A stretch of DNA of 64,000 nucleotides from Bin5 sp034422415 (GTDB lineage Bacteria; Chloroflexota; Anaerolineae; Caldilineales; Caldilineaceae): NCBI GenBank assembly GCA_965202955.1, contig OZ241871.1, forward strand, positions 3,348,001-3,412,000, given 5' to 3'. Positions 15,239 to 24,184 of this stretch are shown here, piece by piece. The notes under the pieces were generated by a model. It saw nothing but the letters and a program-made list of their open reading frames with translations, did no database searches and was not told the origin of the DNA. Position 1 is the stretch's first letter, and each line of letters starts with the position of its first letter. The translations under genes were made by a program, and so were the position numbers.

Positions 15239-17122
15239 ATGTCCCTTTTTTCATTAGGAATCGCACGAGGGTTGGTCGGCCAGGTCTTGGGCTTGATCAT
15301 CGGCATGCTCCTGACCTGCGGCGTGCGCATACTGCTCGGCTGGGAAGCCTGGAAAGCAGAACCGGCCTGGACCGTCGGCGCCGTCTGCAGCATCATCGGC
15401 TTCCTCCTCGCCGTCGGCGCGCTCGACGACTGGCTGAAGTGGACCAAAGGCATCGACACGCCGATGCACCACGGCCCGCCCGTCGATAAGCCGGCCTGGA
15501 CACGCTATTTCAGCGTCGACTACAACCACAAAGTGATCGGCGTACAGTACACGGTTTGGGGCATTTTCCTCCTTATGGTCGGCGGCACAGTGGCCATGAT
15601 CTTCCGCACCGAGCTGGCCCGCAGCGGCCTTCAGTTCCTCGGCCTCGAACTCTACAATAGCTTCATCGGCATGCACGGCTTCATCATGATCGGCGCCATC
15701 CTCCTCGGCGTCGGCGGGTTGGCCAACTACCTGACGCCACTCATGATCGGCGCCGAAGACATGGCCTTCCCCCGCCTCAACGCGCTTGGCTTCTGGTTCA
15801 ATGTCCCCGGAAGTCTCCTTCTGATATTCAGCCTCTTCGTTGGCGGCTGGGACGCCGGCTGGACCGCCTACCCGCCCTTAAGCGCCCGCGGCCCGATCGG
15901 CTATCAGCTCTTCTTCCTGGGCGTCTTTGCCATCGGACTCTCCTCCATCGTTGGCTCGCTCAACCTGCTGGTAACCATCCTGCGTATGAGACCGGCCGGT
16001 ATGAGCCTGTTCCGAATGCCCATCTTCTGCTGGGCCATCTTTGCCACCAGTCTCATCCAGCTGACCGCCACCCAGCTCATCGGCGTCAGTTTCCTCATGG
16101 TTTCCGTGCAACGCGCCATCGGTATGGGCTTCTTCGACCCGCGCGGCATGCTGGGTGAAGTCAGCCCCATGGTCGGCGGCGGCGATCCGATTCTCTTCCA
16201 GCATCTCTTCTGGTTCTACAGCCACCCGGCGGTCTACATCTTTGTCCTGCCCGGGCTGGGCGTCGTCAGCGAACTGCTGCCCGTCTTCTCCCGCAAGCCC
16301 CTCTTCGGCTACAAATGGATCGCTCTCTCCAGCATGGCGATCGCAATCGTCGGCTTTATCGTTTGGGGCCACCACATGTTCGTTTCCGGCTACAACGACA
16401 TCCTGCGTGTCCCCTTTATGTACGCTACACTGCTCGTCGCCATCCCCACCGGCGTCAAGTTCTTCAGCTGGCTGGGCACGATGTGGGGCGGGAAAATCCA
16501 CTTCGACACGCCGATGCTCTTCGTCCTCGGCGCTATCAGCGTTTTCCTGATCGGCGGTTTGAGCGGCCCGATCCTGGCGACCGTGCCGACCGATTTCCCG
16601 CTGCACGACTCCTACTTCATTGTCGGTCACTTTCACGCAACCATGTTCGGCGGCTTCGTCTTCCCCTTCTTCGCCGCCCTCTACTACTGGTTCCCCAAAG
16701 TCACCGGCCGCATGTACAACGAGACGCTCGGCAAAGTCCACTTCTTTATTATGACGCCCGCATTTTGGGTACAGACTCTGGGCCAGATGGGCGTCGGCGT
16801 GATGGGAATGCGCCGCCGCATCGCCGACTACGACCCGACCCTGGGCGGCGGGACCATCGAGAACTGGCAACTGGCCGTAACCATAGCCGGCTTTGCCATC
16901 GCATTCGGTGTCATGCTCATGCTCTGGAACTTCTTCCAGAACGCTGAAGTGGGCGTCGCCGCCGGCGACAACCCCTGGCGCTCCCGCTCACCCGAATGGC
17001 AGATTCCCTCGCCCATTCCCGAACACAGCTTCCCGGCGCCCCTCAAGGTCGTCGGCGAACCTTACGATTACGGCCTGGCCGACTCAGGCTATGTGACGAC
17101 CGCAACGACCGGTGACGATTAG
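15239..17122 (+). CDS. coxA: Cytochrome c oxidase subunit I, A2-type heme-copper oxidase
   Basis: A 627-residue catalytic subunit that reduces O2 and pumps protons. Heme a and a3 ligands are in GMHGF (H146) and GHFHATMFGG; CuB ligands are H329 in YSHPAVY, with the cross-linked Tyr333, and the pair in WGHHMF. The helix VI Glu of the D-channel is Ala331, but YS (327-328) precedes the His: this YSHPxV pattern defines the A2 subfamily. The K-channel lysine lies in PTGVKFFSW. About 80 extra N-terminal residues with two hydrophobic segments precede the canonical first helix. AGGAGA stands 5 bases before the ATG at 15239. Confidence 0.97.
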   Translation: MSLFSLGIARGLVGQVLGLIIGMLLTCGVRILLGWEAWKAEPAWTVGAVCSIIGFLLAVGALDDWLKWTKGIDTPMHHGPPVDKPAWTRYFSVDYNHKVIGVQYTVWGIFLLMVGGTVAMIFRTELARSGLQFLGLELYNSFIGMHGFIMIGAILLGVGGLANYLTPLMIGAEDMAFPRLNALGFWFNVPGSLLLIFSLFVGGWDAGWTAYPPLSARGPIGYQLFFLGVFAIGLSSIVGSLNLLVTILRMRPAGMSLFRMPIFCWAIFATSLIQLTATQLIGVSFLMVSVQRAIGMGFFDPRGMLGEVSPMVGGGDPILFQHLFWFYSHPAVYIFVLPGLGVVSELLPVFSRKPLFGYKWIALSSMAIAIVGFIVWGHHMFVSGYNDILRVPFMYATLLVAIPTGVKFFSWLGTMWGGKIHFDTPMLFVLGAISVFLIGGLSGPILATVPTDFPLHDSYFIVGHFHATMFGGFVFPFFAALYYWFPKVTGRMYNETLGKVHFFIMTPAFWVQTLGQMGVGVMGMRRRIADYDPTLGGGTIENWQLAVTIAGFAIAFGVMLMLWNFFQNAEVGVAAGDNPWRSRSPEWQIPSPIPEHSFPAPLKVVGEPYDYGLADSGYVTTATTGDD

Positions 17123-17187
17123 CCACTCGGCCTGCAGGTCCGGACAAGCGCATCCTACCCTGCCTCAGCCGTGACAAGAGAGTCAAA

Positions 17188-17409
17188 ATGAGCGAACAAA
17201 GCCCGACCAAACGAAAGTCAGCCATCTATCGCGAAGGGATCATCGTCGCCGTCGTCCTCGCGGTCCTGACCATCATCGAGTATTACGCCGCGATCACGCC
17301 CTCCTTTGACTCCTTCGCCATCCTGATGATCCTGGCGCTGCTCAAGGCCGTCCTGGTCGTCAACTACTTCATGCACATCCGCAGCGTCTGGTCGGAGGAT
17401 GATCACTGA
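17188..17409 (+). CDS. coxD: Cytochrome c oxidase subunit IV-type small membrane protein
   Basis: A 73-residue protein with two membrane helices (about 17-35 and 41-60). The KAVLVVNYFMHIR stretch is typical of the prokaryotic COX4 (CtaF/CyoD-like) family, which stabilises the oxidase. It lies between coxA and coxE, and its TGA shares one base with the coxE ATG (TGATG), so translation is probably coupled. Confidence 0.88.
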   Translation: MSEQSPTKRKSAIYREGIIVAVVLAVLTIIEYYAAITPSFDSFAILMILALLKAVLVVNYFMHIRSVWSEDDH

Positions 17410-18077
17410 TGAGCGTAACAGCCATTCCACACGGTCACACGCACGGCCACACTGAAGATGACCACGGCCACGAGATCGATCTGGAAACCTACCGCGAAAA
17501 TACACGGCGAAACCGGCTCGGCATGTGGCTGTTCTTCGCCTCCGAAGGCTTCCTCTTCCTCGCCCTGCTGGTCACCCGCTTCTATCTCTGGCGCGGCCCC
17601 CACGGCGAGGTCATCCGCCCCGAACTGGACCAATTATCCGGCCTGGTCGTCACAGCCGTCCTGCTGCTCAGCAGCTACTTTATGAACCGCGCCGAGATAT
17701 CGATCGCCAACGACAAACGCAAGGACTTCCTCGCCAGCCTGCTCATCACCGCGGTGCTGGGCACAGCCTTCCTCATCGGCGTCGTCGTATGGGAATGGGG
17801 CATGTTTCCCAGCCTGGTCAAGGGTCACCTCAAACCGACCGACGGCGTTTTCGGCGCCGTCGTCTTCGGCATGACCGGTATGCACGCCTTGCACGTCCTC
17901 TCCGGCGTCGTATTGATCCTCAACGTCTGGTGGCTCGGGCGCAAAGGCCATTTCTCCGGCGAACGTCACTGGGGCGTCGAGGCCTGCGCCATCTATTGGC
18001 ACTACGTCGATCTCGTCTGGATCTTCTTCTATCCGGCCATCTACCTGATCGGTATACCATATGTCTCGGGTCATTGA
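17409..18077 (+). CDS. coxE: Cytochrome c oxidase subunit III
   Basis: A 222-residue subunit III with about five membrane helices, lacking the first two helices of the seven-helix form. Family motifs are RLGMWLFFASEGFLFLALL (about 36-54), FGMTGMHALHVLSGVV, and HWGVEACAIYWHYVDLVWIFFYPAIYL at the C-terminus. The N-terminus is His-rich (HGHTHGHTEDDHGHE, residues 8-22), a possible metal-binding tail facing the cytosol. It starts with one base of overlap with coxD. Confidence 0.95.
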   Translation: MSVTAIPHGHTHGHTEDDHGHEIDLETYRENTRRNRLGMWLFFASEGFLFLALLVTRFYLWRGPHGEVIRPELDQLSGLVVTAVLLLSSYFMNRAEISIANDKRKDFLASLLITAVLGTAFLIGVVVWEWGMFPSLVKGHLKPTDGVFGAVVFGMTGMHALHVLSGVVLILNVWWLGRKGHFSGERHWGVEACAIYWHYVDLVWIFFYPAIYLIGIPYVSGH

Positions 18078-18169
18078 TAAAGGACATGCCGGGACGGTCT
18101 TCGCATAGCGCGATGCAATGCAGCCGCTGAGCCGCGATAGGCGCTGCCGCTTCCCCTCATGAGGGCAGT

Positions 18170-19105
18170 ATGAACCCGCTGACAAGAGCGCTTCTGCTTT
18201 CCTGGGACCCCCGCCCCGGAATTCTGCTACCGCTGCTCTTGCTGGCAACGCTCCATCTCATAGGCTGGCTCAGACTGCGGCGGCGCAGCGACGGACGATT
18301 TGCCAACGGGTGGCGTCTTGCATCCTACACCGGCGGCATTTTCGTTCTGGCGCTGGCCCTGCTGTCGCCGCTCGATGTTCTGAGCGGGCAGCTCTTCTCT
18401 ATCCACATGGTGCAGCACCTGCTCTTGATGATGGTCGCCGCCCCGCTCCTGCTCCTCGCAAACCCATTCCCGACCTTCCTCTGGGCGCTTCCCGACCGCC
18501 TGCGCCCCGCCGCCGCCTGCGCCTGCCGCCGCATCCTGCGCTGGCTTGCCTCCGACAGCCCCGCCAGCCGCGCGCTGCGCAAGATCTCCGCGCCCGGAGC
18601 TGCCTGGGTCCTCTACGTGCTGACTTTTTTCGCCTGGCACGACGGCAATGCCTATAGCCTCGCCCTTCGACTCGAGTCGGTGCATCGGCTCGAACATCTC
18701 ACCTTTCTCGGCGCGGCCTTTCTTTTCTGGTGGCACGTCACCGGCGCCGCGCCGCGCATCCATCCCAAACCGGCCCAGTGGATGCGGGTTGGCTACGTGC
18801 TGGCCATGATCCCCCCAAACATGCTGCTTGGCGTCGCCCTCTCCTTTGCTGAAACGCCTATCTACCCATACTACGAGACCGTCCCGCGCCTCTTCGGCCT
18901 CAGTGTTATGGATGACCAGGTCTGGGGCGGTCTGATTATGTGGATTCCCGGCAGCATGATGTACGTGATCGCCGCGCTCGCTCTGCTGGCCCGCCTCCTG
19001 AGCAATGCCGAACAGCACACCAGGCTCAGGCGGCCTCACCCGCCGGTGATGCGGATGGCGCAGCCTCCCGACGCAAGCGGTCCGGCTGCTGTACCATGCA
19101 GTTAG
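18170..19105 (+). CDS. ctaG: CtaG-family cytochrome oxidase assembly protein (caa3_CtaG)
   Basis: A 311-residue protein with about seven membrane helices that matches the Bacillus-type CtaG family, required for caa3 oxidase maturation and thought to act in CuB insertion. Typical features are the first helix near 18-37, SIHMVQHLLLMMVAAPLLLLANP (about 77-99), HRLEHLTFLGAAFLFWWHV with several histidines, and the C-terminal DDQVWGGLIMWIPGSMMYVIAAL. It is unrelated to mitochondrial COX11 despite the shared gene name in some species. It follows coxE after 92 bases and probably belongs to the same transcript. Confidence 0.9.
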   Translation: MNPLTRALLLSWDPRPGILLPLLLLATLHLIGWLRLRRRSDGRFANGWRLASYTGGIFVLALALLSPLDVLSGQLFSIHMVQHLLLMMVAAPLLLLANPFPTFLWALPDRLRPAAACACRRILRWLASDSPASRALRKISAPGAAWVLYVLTFFAWHDGNAYSLALRLESVHRLEHLTFLGAAFLFWWHVTGAAPRIHPKPAQWMRVGYVLAMIPPNMLLGVALSFAETPIYPYYETVPRLFGLSVMDDQVWGGLIMWIPGSMMYVIAALALLARLLSNAEQHTRLRRPHPPVMRMAQPPDASGPAAVPCS

Positions 19106-19913
19106 ACTGTTTCACCAGCGGAACCCAGAGTTTCTGACCAACGGGTGTGCAGGCGAGCGCCCATGTAATCAGGCTGCCCATACTCTGAGAATTCGTGGTG
19201 TGAAAAGAGTTCGATATGAGAAAACAATACCAACGACGACAAATGACCAGGACACAAGTGGTCGCGTGCAAAAGCCTATCGCACGTGCTACATTAACACC
19301 ATGACCGGCAACGCACCTCCCGAACCAGGGCGCTGCCATCTCGGGCGCACACCATGGAGAACAGCCAGAACGACTGGCTGAAGACGAAAATTGATGAGAA
19401 TCGACAGAAAAATGACGAGAAAAAGCGAATTACCGGCGCAGCTGTTTCACGAACATGCTACGCGTCCAACATCATGCACTGGCAGCCGGAGATACAACGA
19501 ACGAACCAGGCAGAACCGAAGACTTGAAAACAGAAACGGAAGACTGGCAAACCTTCCAGCCCCCGTCAGAATCATTTTTTCTCGACACTTTCGACACTCT
19601 CAACCTTTCTTTGCCTTTGTTGGCCTCTTCTGTTCTTTTTTGGGCCATTGTCGGCAATTTTTCGGCCATTTCTTGGCACGAAACGTCTCGACAAAAGGAC
19701 CTTGGCCTAATCGTAGTGTAGAGTAGGGCGCGAAGAGTCTCTTCGTGTACCTTTATGTAGTTTCGTGGATAAACCCGAGAGGTATAGAAGACTGAAACTA
19801 TCGGTTTCATTCGGAAACCGCTTGAGCTACCGGCAGAGGCGCCGTCGCAACGCCCGCTGACTCGATGAGACACGGAAAGGCAGGCGCGACGCCTGCATCT
19901 GCGCATAAAATTG
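19106..19913. other. 808-base AT-richer gap in the oxidase locus, possibly decayed sequence
   Basis: No convincing gene. The middle (about 19350-19800) is clearly less GC-rich than its surroundings. A short frame from ATG 19353 to 19529 (58 codons, begins MENSQNDWLKTKIDENRQ) and an overlapping frame ending at 19721 with one hydrophobic stretch could be pieces of a broken small gene, but neither has a Shine-Dalgarno sequence and I recognise no family. A direct repeat TCGACACTT-TCGACACT occurs near 19580-19600. It may be a remnant of inserted DNA. Confidence 0.4.
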
Positions 19914-20585
19914 ATGACCAAAGTTAACAGAGTCCTTCAGCTGAGTGTCTCCGCACTCGTCCTGCTGTTCACAGCATGGTCCCCCAGCCAGGTGTTGGCT
20001 CACGCCGGCGTCGGAATCCAACACCTCAACAACGTCGCCGCAGGACCCTACCGCGTATTCGTCTGGTCCGACCCCGAGCCGCCGACTGTCGGCGAATACC
20101 ACGTAACAGTCGCCCTGACTGAGAATATCGAAGGCGATGCAACCGGCCTTGCCGGCGCCCCAATCCTGGATGCCTTTGTGATGGTCGAAATCACCCACGC
20201 AGAGACCGGCGAGACGCTTACGGCCAGGGCCACCCACGACGACGCTCTCAATAAACTCTTCTACGAGGCCTCCTTTGCACCCGAAGAGCGGGGTTTCTGG
20301 TCGGTGCAAATCCGCGTCGCCCCCGCGGTCTGCGCCCCCGGCGAAGGCGGTGAAGGCGACAGCAGCCCGCAACAACCAGACTGCGAAAACGCCCAGGTCG
20401 TCGGCTTTGAAGACGAAATCCTGCCCAAAGCATTCCCCTGGAGGGCGCTCTTTGGCGGCCTCCTCTCTATCCTGCTCTTCCTGGGTGCGGCCCTCCTCTA
20501 CTGGAAGACCCAGCCGTCCACCGCACCAGCCGAGAATCGGGACACCAAAGAACCAGACCCCGCCCTGGAGGGCGGCCGGTCATGA
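19914..20585 (+). CDS. Predicted periplasmic membrane-anchored protein with mature N-terminal His
   Basis: A 223-residue protein of the layout signal peptide (1-29, hydrophobic core LVLLFTAWSP, ending VLA), a periplasmic beta-type domain (about 30-170) and one C-terminal membrane helix (about 177-196) before a charged tail. Signal-peptidase cleavage after VLA would leave His30-Ala31 at the N-terminus, as in CopC-type copper proteins; H37 follows closely. The domain resembles FixH/YtkA-like proteins found beside oxidase genes, but I cannot name it firmly. The ATG at 19914 is chosen over an adjacent TTG. Its TGA overlaps the SURF1 ATG (ATGA). A copper-handling role in oxidase assembly is inferred from context. 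Confidence 0.72.
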   Translation: MTKVNRVLQLSVSALVLLFTAWSPSQVLAHAGVGIQHLNNVAAGPYRVFVWSDPEPPTVGEYHVTVALTENIEGDATGLAGAPILDAFVMVEITHAETGETLTARATHDDALNKLFYEASFAPEERGFWSVQIRVAPAVCAPGEGGEGDSSPQQPDCENAQVVGFEDEILPKAFPWRALFGGLLSILLFLGAALLYWKTQPSTAPAENRDTKEPDPALEGGRS

Positions 20586-21367
20586 CCGTCGGGCTGCCTG
20601 GGAATCGCTCGAGGACAGGACTAGGAGAGGTGAGCGCGACCTTAGCCCTCCTGTTAAGCCGCCGCTGGTGGTGGAAGACTTTCATTGTTCTGCTGGCGAT
20701 GGGCGTAATGGTCGCACTCGGCTTCTGGCAGCTGGACAGGCTCGAACAACGTCGCGCGCTCAACCAACAGCGCCTCGCCGCGCTCGCCGCAGTTCCCATC
20801 GAACTGACCGGCGCTAATCTGCCCCTCCCTCCTCTAGAACTGCGCGATCGCCAGGCCGTAGCCAGCGGAGAATTCGACTACGGCCGCCAGGTTTCGGTCC
20901 GCAATCAGATTCTGGACGGCCAGCCCGGGCACCACCTGATTACTCCGCTACTGATCGCCGGTTCGAACAAGGCCGTGCTCGTCAATCGCGGCTGGATACC
21001 CGTCGACGAAGCCGACCCCGGCAAATGGCGTACCCTAGACGAACAGTCAATCGGTCCCCAATCGGGCATCCTCAAACCAACTGTCCTCCGGCCCGACGGC
21101 GCCATCTCTGCCATTCCTCAGGACGCCGTCACCGGCTGGTACCGCCTCGACATTGACGCCATCGCGCAGGCCCTGCCCTATGACCTGATGCCCGTCGTCC
21201 TGCAGCTGCTTCCCGAAAACAGCCGCGACCCGTCGTCGCTGCCCAGGCGTATTCAATCCGACGTCATTCTCAGCCAAGGCAACCATCTAAGCTACGCTCT
21301 CCAATGGTTCGGCTTCGCAATAACGGCCGCTGTCGTCTTCGTCGCGGTCGCACGGCGCCAATCATGA
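20582..21367 (+). CDS. SURF1-family cytochrome oxidase assembly protein
   Basis: A 261-residue SURF1 protein: two membrane helices (about 32-49 and near 240-257) flank a periplasmic domain. Family signs are the first helix followed by LGFWQLDRLEQRR, VSVRNQILDGQPGHHLITPLL, AVLVNRGWIP and the C-terminal HLSYALQWFGFAIT. In bacteria SURF1 (Shy1) helps insert heme a into subunit I. The ATG at 20582 overlaps the upstream stop; an in-frame GTG at 20630 (MSATLALLLSRR) preceded by AGGA is an alternative that would remove 16 polar residues. Confidence 0.93.
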   Translation: MTVGLPGNRSRTGLGEVSATLALLLSRRWWWKTFIVLLAMGVMVALGFWQLDRLEQRRALNQQRLAALAAVPIELTGANLPLPPLELRDRQAVASGEFDYGRQVSVRNQILDGQPGHHLITPLLIAGSNKAVLVNRGWIPVDEADPGKWRTLDEQSIGPQSGILKPTVLRPDGAISAIPQDAVTGWYRLDIDAIAQALPYDLMPVVLQLLPENSRDPSSLPRRIQSDVILSQGNHLSYALQWFGFAITAAVVFVAVARRQS

Positions 21368-21452
21368 CTGCGTTCGCACGCGGCGTGCGGGCCGCCGCGC
21401 ACCTCCCTCGCGGCATCCGCCCGCTTGTCTCATCGTTTACGGAGTATAACGA

Positions 21453-22670
21453 GTGAGCAGCAATCGCAAACTCGTCGTTGTCGCCATTCTTTCCGCCTCG
21501 CTTGCGGTCATGCTCAGTTCAGGCATCCGTTCCAGCTTCGGCCTCTTCCTTGCACCCATCACCGAGTCACTAGGGACCGGGCGCGAAAACCTCAGCATCG
21601 CCTTCGCCGTCAACAATCTCGTCTTCGGATTGCCCCTGATCGGCCTCCTTTCCGACCGTTTCGGGCCCCGCCGCGTCTTGATCGCAGGCTCATTCCTATA
21701 CGCCATCGGCCTCATCCTGGTGACGATGGTTACATCAACGCTGGGACTCGTTCTCTCCTTCGGACTGTTCGTCGGCGTCGCCCTGAGCGCCACCAACTTC
21801 GTGATTGTACTGGGCGCGGTCGCGCAGCTGGTCTCAGAGGAGCAGCGCAGTCGCGTCTTCGGTCTCATCACCGCCACCGGCTCGGCTGGCATGTTCGTAC
21901 TGCCGCCCCTGGCCCAACTGCTGCTCTCCAATCTCGGCTGGCAGGGCGCGCTCTATGCCCTGGCTGCCGTCTCAAGCATCGTCGCGCTTATGGCTTTTGG
22001 TCTCCCCCGCCTCCCCGGCACTCAGTTGCATGGCGTGCAGCAACCGCACGTCGACGAGCCCTTCCTGCGAGTGCTAGATAGGGCCGCCCGCCATCGCGGC
22101 TATCTGCTCCTGACAATCGGCTTCTTCGTCTGCGGCTTCCACGTCGCCTTTATCAGCGCCCATCTGCCCGCCTATCTGGGCGACAACGGACAGCCCGAAT
22201 TCGTCGCGGCCGGCGCGCTGGCGCTCGTCGGCGCCTTCAACATCCTCGGTTCGATGACCTTCGGCTGGCTCGGCGACCGCTTCCCGCGCAAATACATGCT
22301 CAGCCTCATCTACTTGGGCCGCGCCGTTGTCATCCTGCTCTTTCTGCTCGCGCCCGTCACCCGCGTCTCGGCGCTCATTTTCGGCGGCGCGATCGGCTTC
22401 CTCTGGCTGGCAACCGTCCCCCTCACCAGTGGTACCGTAGCCCTCTTCTTCGGCCCCCGTTATCTGTCAACTCTCTACGGCATCGTATTCTTCAGCCATC
22501 AGATCGGCGCATTCATTGGCGTCTGGATGGGGGGCCGCATCTACGATGCCTCAGGCACTTATATGCCGGTCTGGATCGCCGGCATCGCCCTCGGCGTCTT
22601 CGCTGCCCTTGTCCATCTGCCCATTCCCGAGCGACCCGAACTGTCGACCGCCGCCGCGGCCGCAGACTAG
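21453..22670 (+). CDS. Major facilitator superfamily transporter
   Basis: A 405-residue, 12-helix MFS protein. Loop 2-3 carries GLLSDRFGPRRVL (about 64-76) and the equivalent loop in the second half carries GWLGDRFPRKYML. The helix 1 start (ILSASLAVMLSSGIRSSFGLFLAPI) resembles the monocarboxylate/OFA-type branch. The start is GTG. It stands between SURF1 (85 bases) and the serine-hydrolase pair (38 bases) on one strand and may be cotranscribed with the latter. The substrate cannot be told from sequence. Confidence 0.85.
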   Translation: MSSNRKLVVVAILSASLAVMLSSGIRSSFGLFLAPITESLGTGRENLSIAFAVNNLVFGLPLIGLLSDRFGPRRVLIAGSFLYAIGLILVTMVTSTLGLVLSFGLFVGVALSATNFVIVLGAVAQLVSEEQRSRVFGLITATGSAGMFVLPPLAQLLLSNLGWQGALYALAAVSSIVALMAFGLPRLPGTQLHGVQQPHVDEPFLRVLDRAARHRGYLLLTIGFFVCGFHVAFISAHLPAYLGDNGQPEFVAAGALALVGAFNILGSMTFGWLGDRFPRKYMLSLIYLGRAVVILLFLLAPVTRVSALIFGGAIGFLWLATVPLTSGTVALFFGPRYLSTLYGIVFFSHQIGAFIGVWMGGRIYDASGTYMPVWIAGIALGVFAALVHLPIPERPELSTAAAAAD

Positions 22671-22708
22671 CCGCTGCCGCCAGCCTTTCACTCCCGCGAG
22701 GAACTCTG

Positions 22709-23974
22709 ATGACCTCTTCTCAGCCGCAACGAACCGGATTCTCTCCACAACGCCTCTCCCGTGTCGACAGGCTCTTCGAGCGATACGTCCAAAGCGGCCT
22801 CCTCGCCGGCGTCCTCGGGACCATCTGTCGTAAGGGCAAAGTAGCTTACGCCAACGTCGTCGGAATGAGCGAACTTGAGACAAGCCGGCCGATGACCGAA
22901 GATACGATCTTCCGCATCTACTCCATGACAAAACCGATTACCGCAGTCGCCGCGCTCATGCTCTACGAGGATGGGCACTTCCTTCTCGACGACCCCCTCG
23001 CGACATACATCCCGGAATTTGAGGACGTTCGTGTCTACACCGGCGACATGGAGAATCTTGAGACGCCCGACCGGCCCATGCATGTCAAAGACCTCTTCAC
23101 GCACACCGCGGGACTGACCTACGGCTGGGACCAGGAACACCCTGTCGAGGAACAGTACCGACAAACGATTGGCGATACCGAGCAGCTGACTCTGGAGGCC
23201 TTTGTCCAGAAGATTGCTCTGCTCCCGCTTCTTTATCATCCAGGCTCCCGCTGGCTCTACAGCTACGCAACCGATGTCCTTGGCCGCTTGGTTGAGTTGC
23301 TTTCGGGCCAGTCGCTCGACCGCTTCTTCCGTCAGGAAATCTTCGCGCCCCTGGGAATGAACGACACCGCCTTCCATCTGCCGCCTGAATCGCTCGATCG
23401 CTTCGCCGCCTGCTACTGGCCGCCCGGCGGCAAAATGGGACCTGGCGCGCCCCCCAGCCCGAGACCCGATTTCGACGAGTCCTATGACCTGTCTAACCTC
23501 GGCGAGCCCAGATTTGACCTGCAGGAGGCCCCCACCGGCAGCCGCTATACACGGCCCCCACGCTTCCTTTCCGGTGGAGGCGGCCTCGTTTCCACCGCGT
23601 GCGACTACCTGCGTTTTGCCCAGATGCTGCTCAACAGCGGCGTGCTCGACGGCAACCGGCTGCTCGGACGCAAAACAGTCGAAATGATGCGCGCCAACCA
23701 GCTGCCAGTCGACCTCATACCAATCCAGGTCGGCCCAACGCCCGACAGCGGCTACGGCTTCGGCCTGGGCGTCAGCGTTTTGACAGACCCACCCGCCTCC
23801 AGCGCGCTGGGAAGCGCCGGATCCTATGGCTGGGGTGGCCTCGCCACAACCGAGTTCTGGATCGACCCCGCAGAGGAGATGCTCGGTCTACTGATGGCCC
23901 AATTCGTGCCCTTCGACTATTATCCCATTGCCCGCGAGTTCCGCCTCGCGGCCTATCAGGCACTCGTCGACTGA
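22709..23974 (+). CDS. Beta-lactamase-family serine hydrolase (class C / esterase type), copy 1
   Basis: A 421-residue serine hydrolase of the AmpC/DD-peptidase/EstB fold (PF00144 type). The nucleophile motif is S72-M-T-K75 in FRIYSMTKPITAVAALML; the second-box Tyr is in WLYSYATDVLGRLVE; a glycine-rich FLSGGGGLVST and a C-terminal GSYGWGGLATTEFWIDP (equivalent of the KTG strand region, here without KTG) complete the site. No signal peptide is visible, so it is probably cytosolic and more likely an esterase or amidase than a penicillin-resistance enzyme. The paralogue at 24185 has the same length and the same N-terminal pattern (QPQR.G.SPQRL.RVD). Confidence 0.88.
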   Translation: MTSSQPQRTGFSPQRLSRVDRLFERYVQSGLLAGVLGTICRKGKVAYANVVGMSELETSRPMTEDTIFRIYSMTKPITAVAALMLYEDGHFLLDDPLATYIPEFEDVRVYTGDMENLETPDRPMHVKDLFTHTAGLTYGWDQEHPVEEQYRQTIGDTEQLTLEAFVQKIALLPLLYHPGSRWLYSYATDVLGRLVELLSGQSLDRFFRQEIFAPLGMNDTAFHLPPESLDRFAACYWPPGGKMGPGAPPSPRPDFDESYDLSNLGEPRFDLQEAPTGSRYTRPPRFLSGGGGLVSTACDYLRFAQMLLNSGVLDGNRLLGRKTVEMMRANQLPVDLIPIQVGPTPDSGYGFGLGVSVLTDPPASSALGSAGSYGWGGLATTEFWIDPAEEMLGLLMAQFVPFDYYPIAREFRLAAYQALVD

Positions 23975-24184
23975 GAAGATATCGACGCCCGCGCAGACAA
24001 AGCCCGCGTCAAATGGCGCCTACCCATGCCCGGTCGCCTCAGGCAAACGGGACCTATTTCGCGACGCGACGTCTTACTCTGACCGCCGCGAGCTCTCTGC
24101 TTACTGGTACAGAACACCGGCCTGCCCAAACACCGCCATCCAGGCCAGACGAAAGTGACCAAAGCATCAACCAAAGGACCATCA

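Noticed and set aside
15878..16870. 330-codon minus-strand frame inside coxA
   Set aside because: Shadow of the oxidase gene; composition (Asp/Glu/Gly/His repeats) reflects the reverse complement of membrane-helix codons.
19026..19271. Minus-strand frame overlapping the 3' end of ctaG
   Set aside because: Half lies opposite ctaG, and the rest has no start signal or family match.
19353..19529. 58-codon frame (starts MENSQNDWLK) as a real small gene
   Set aside because: No Shine-Dalgarno, no recognised family and overlapping frames of similar quality; kept only as a possible remnant in the gap description.
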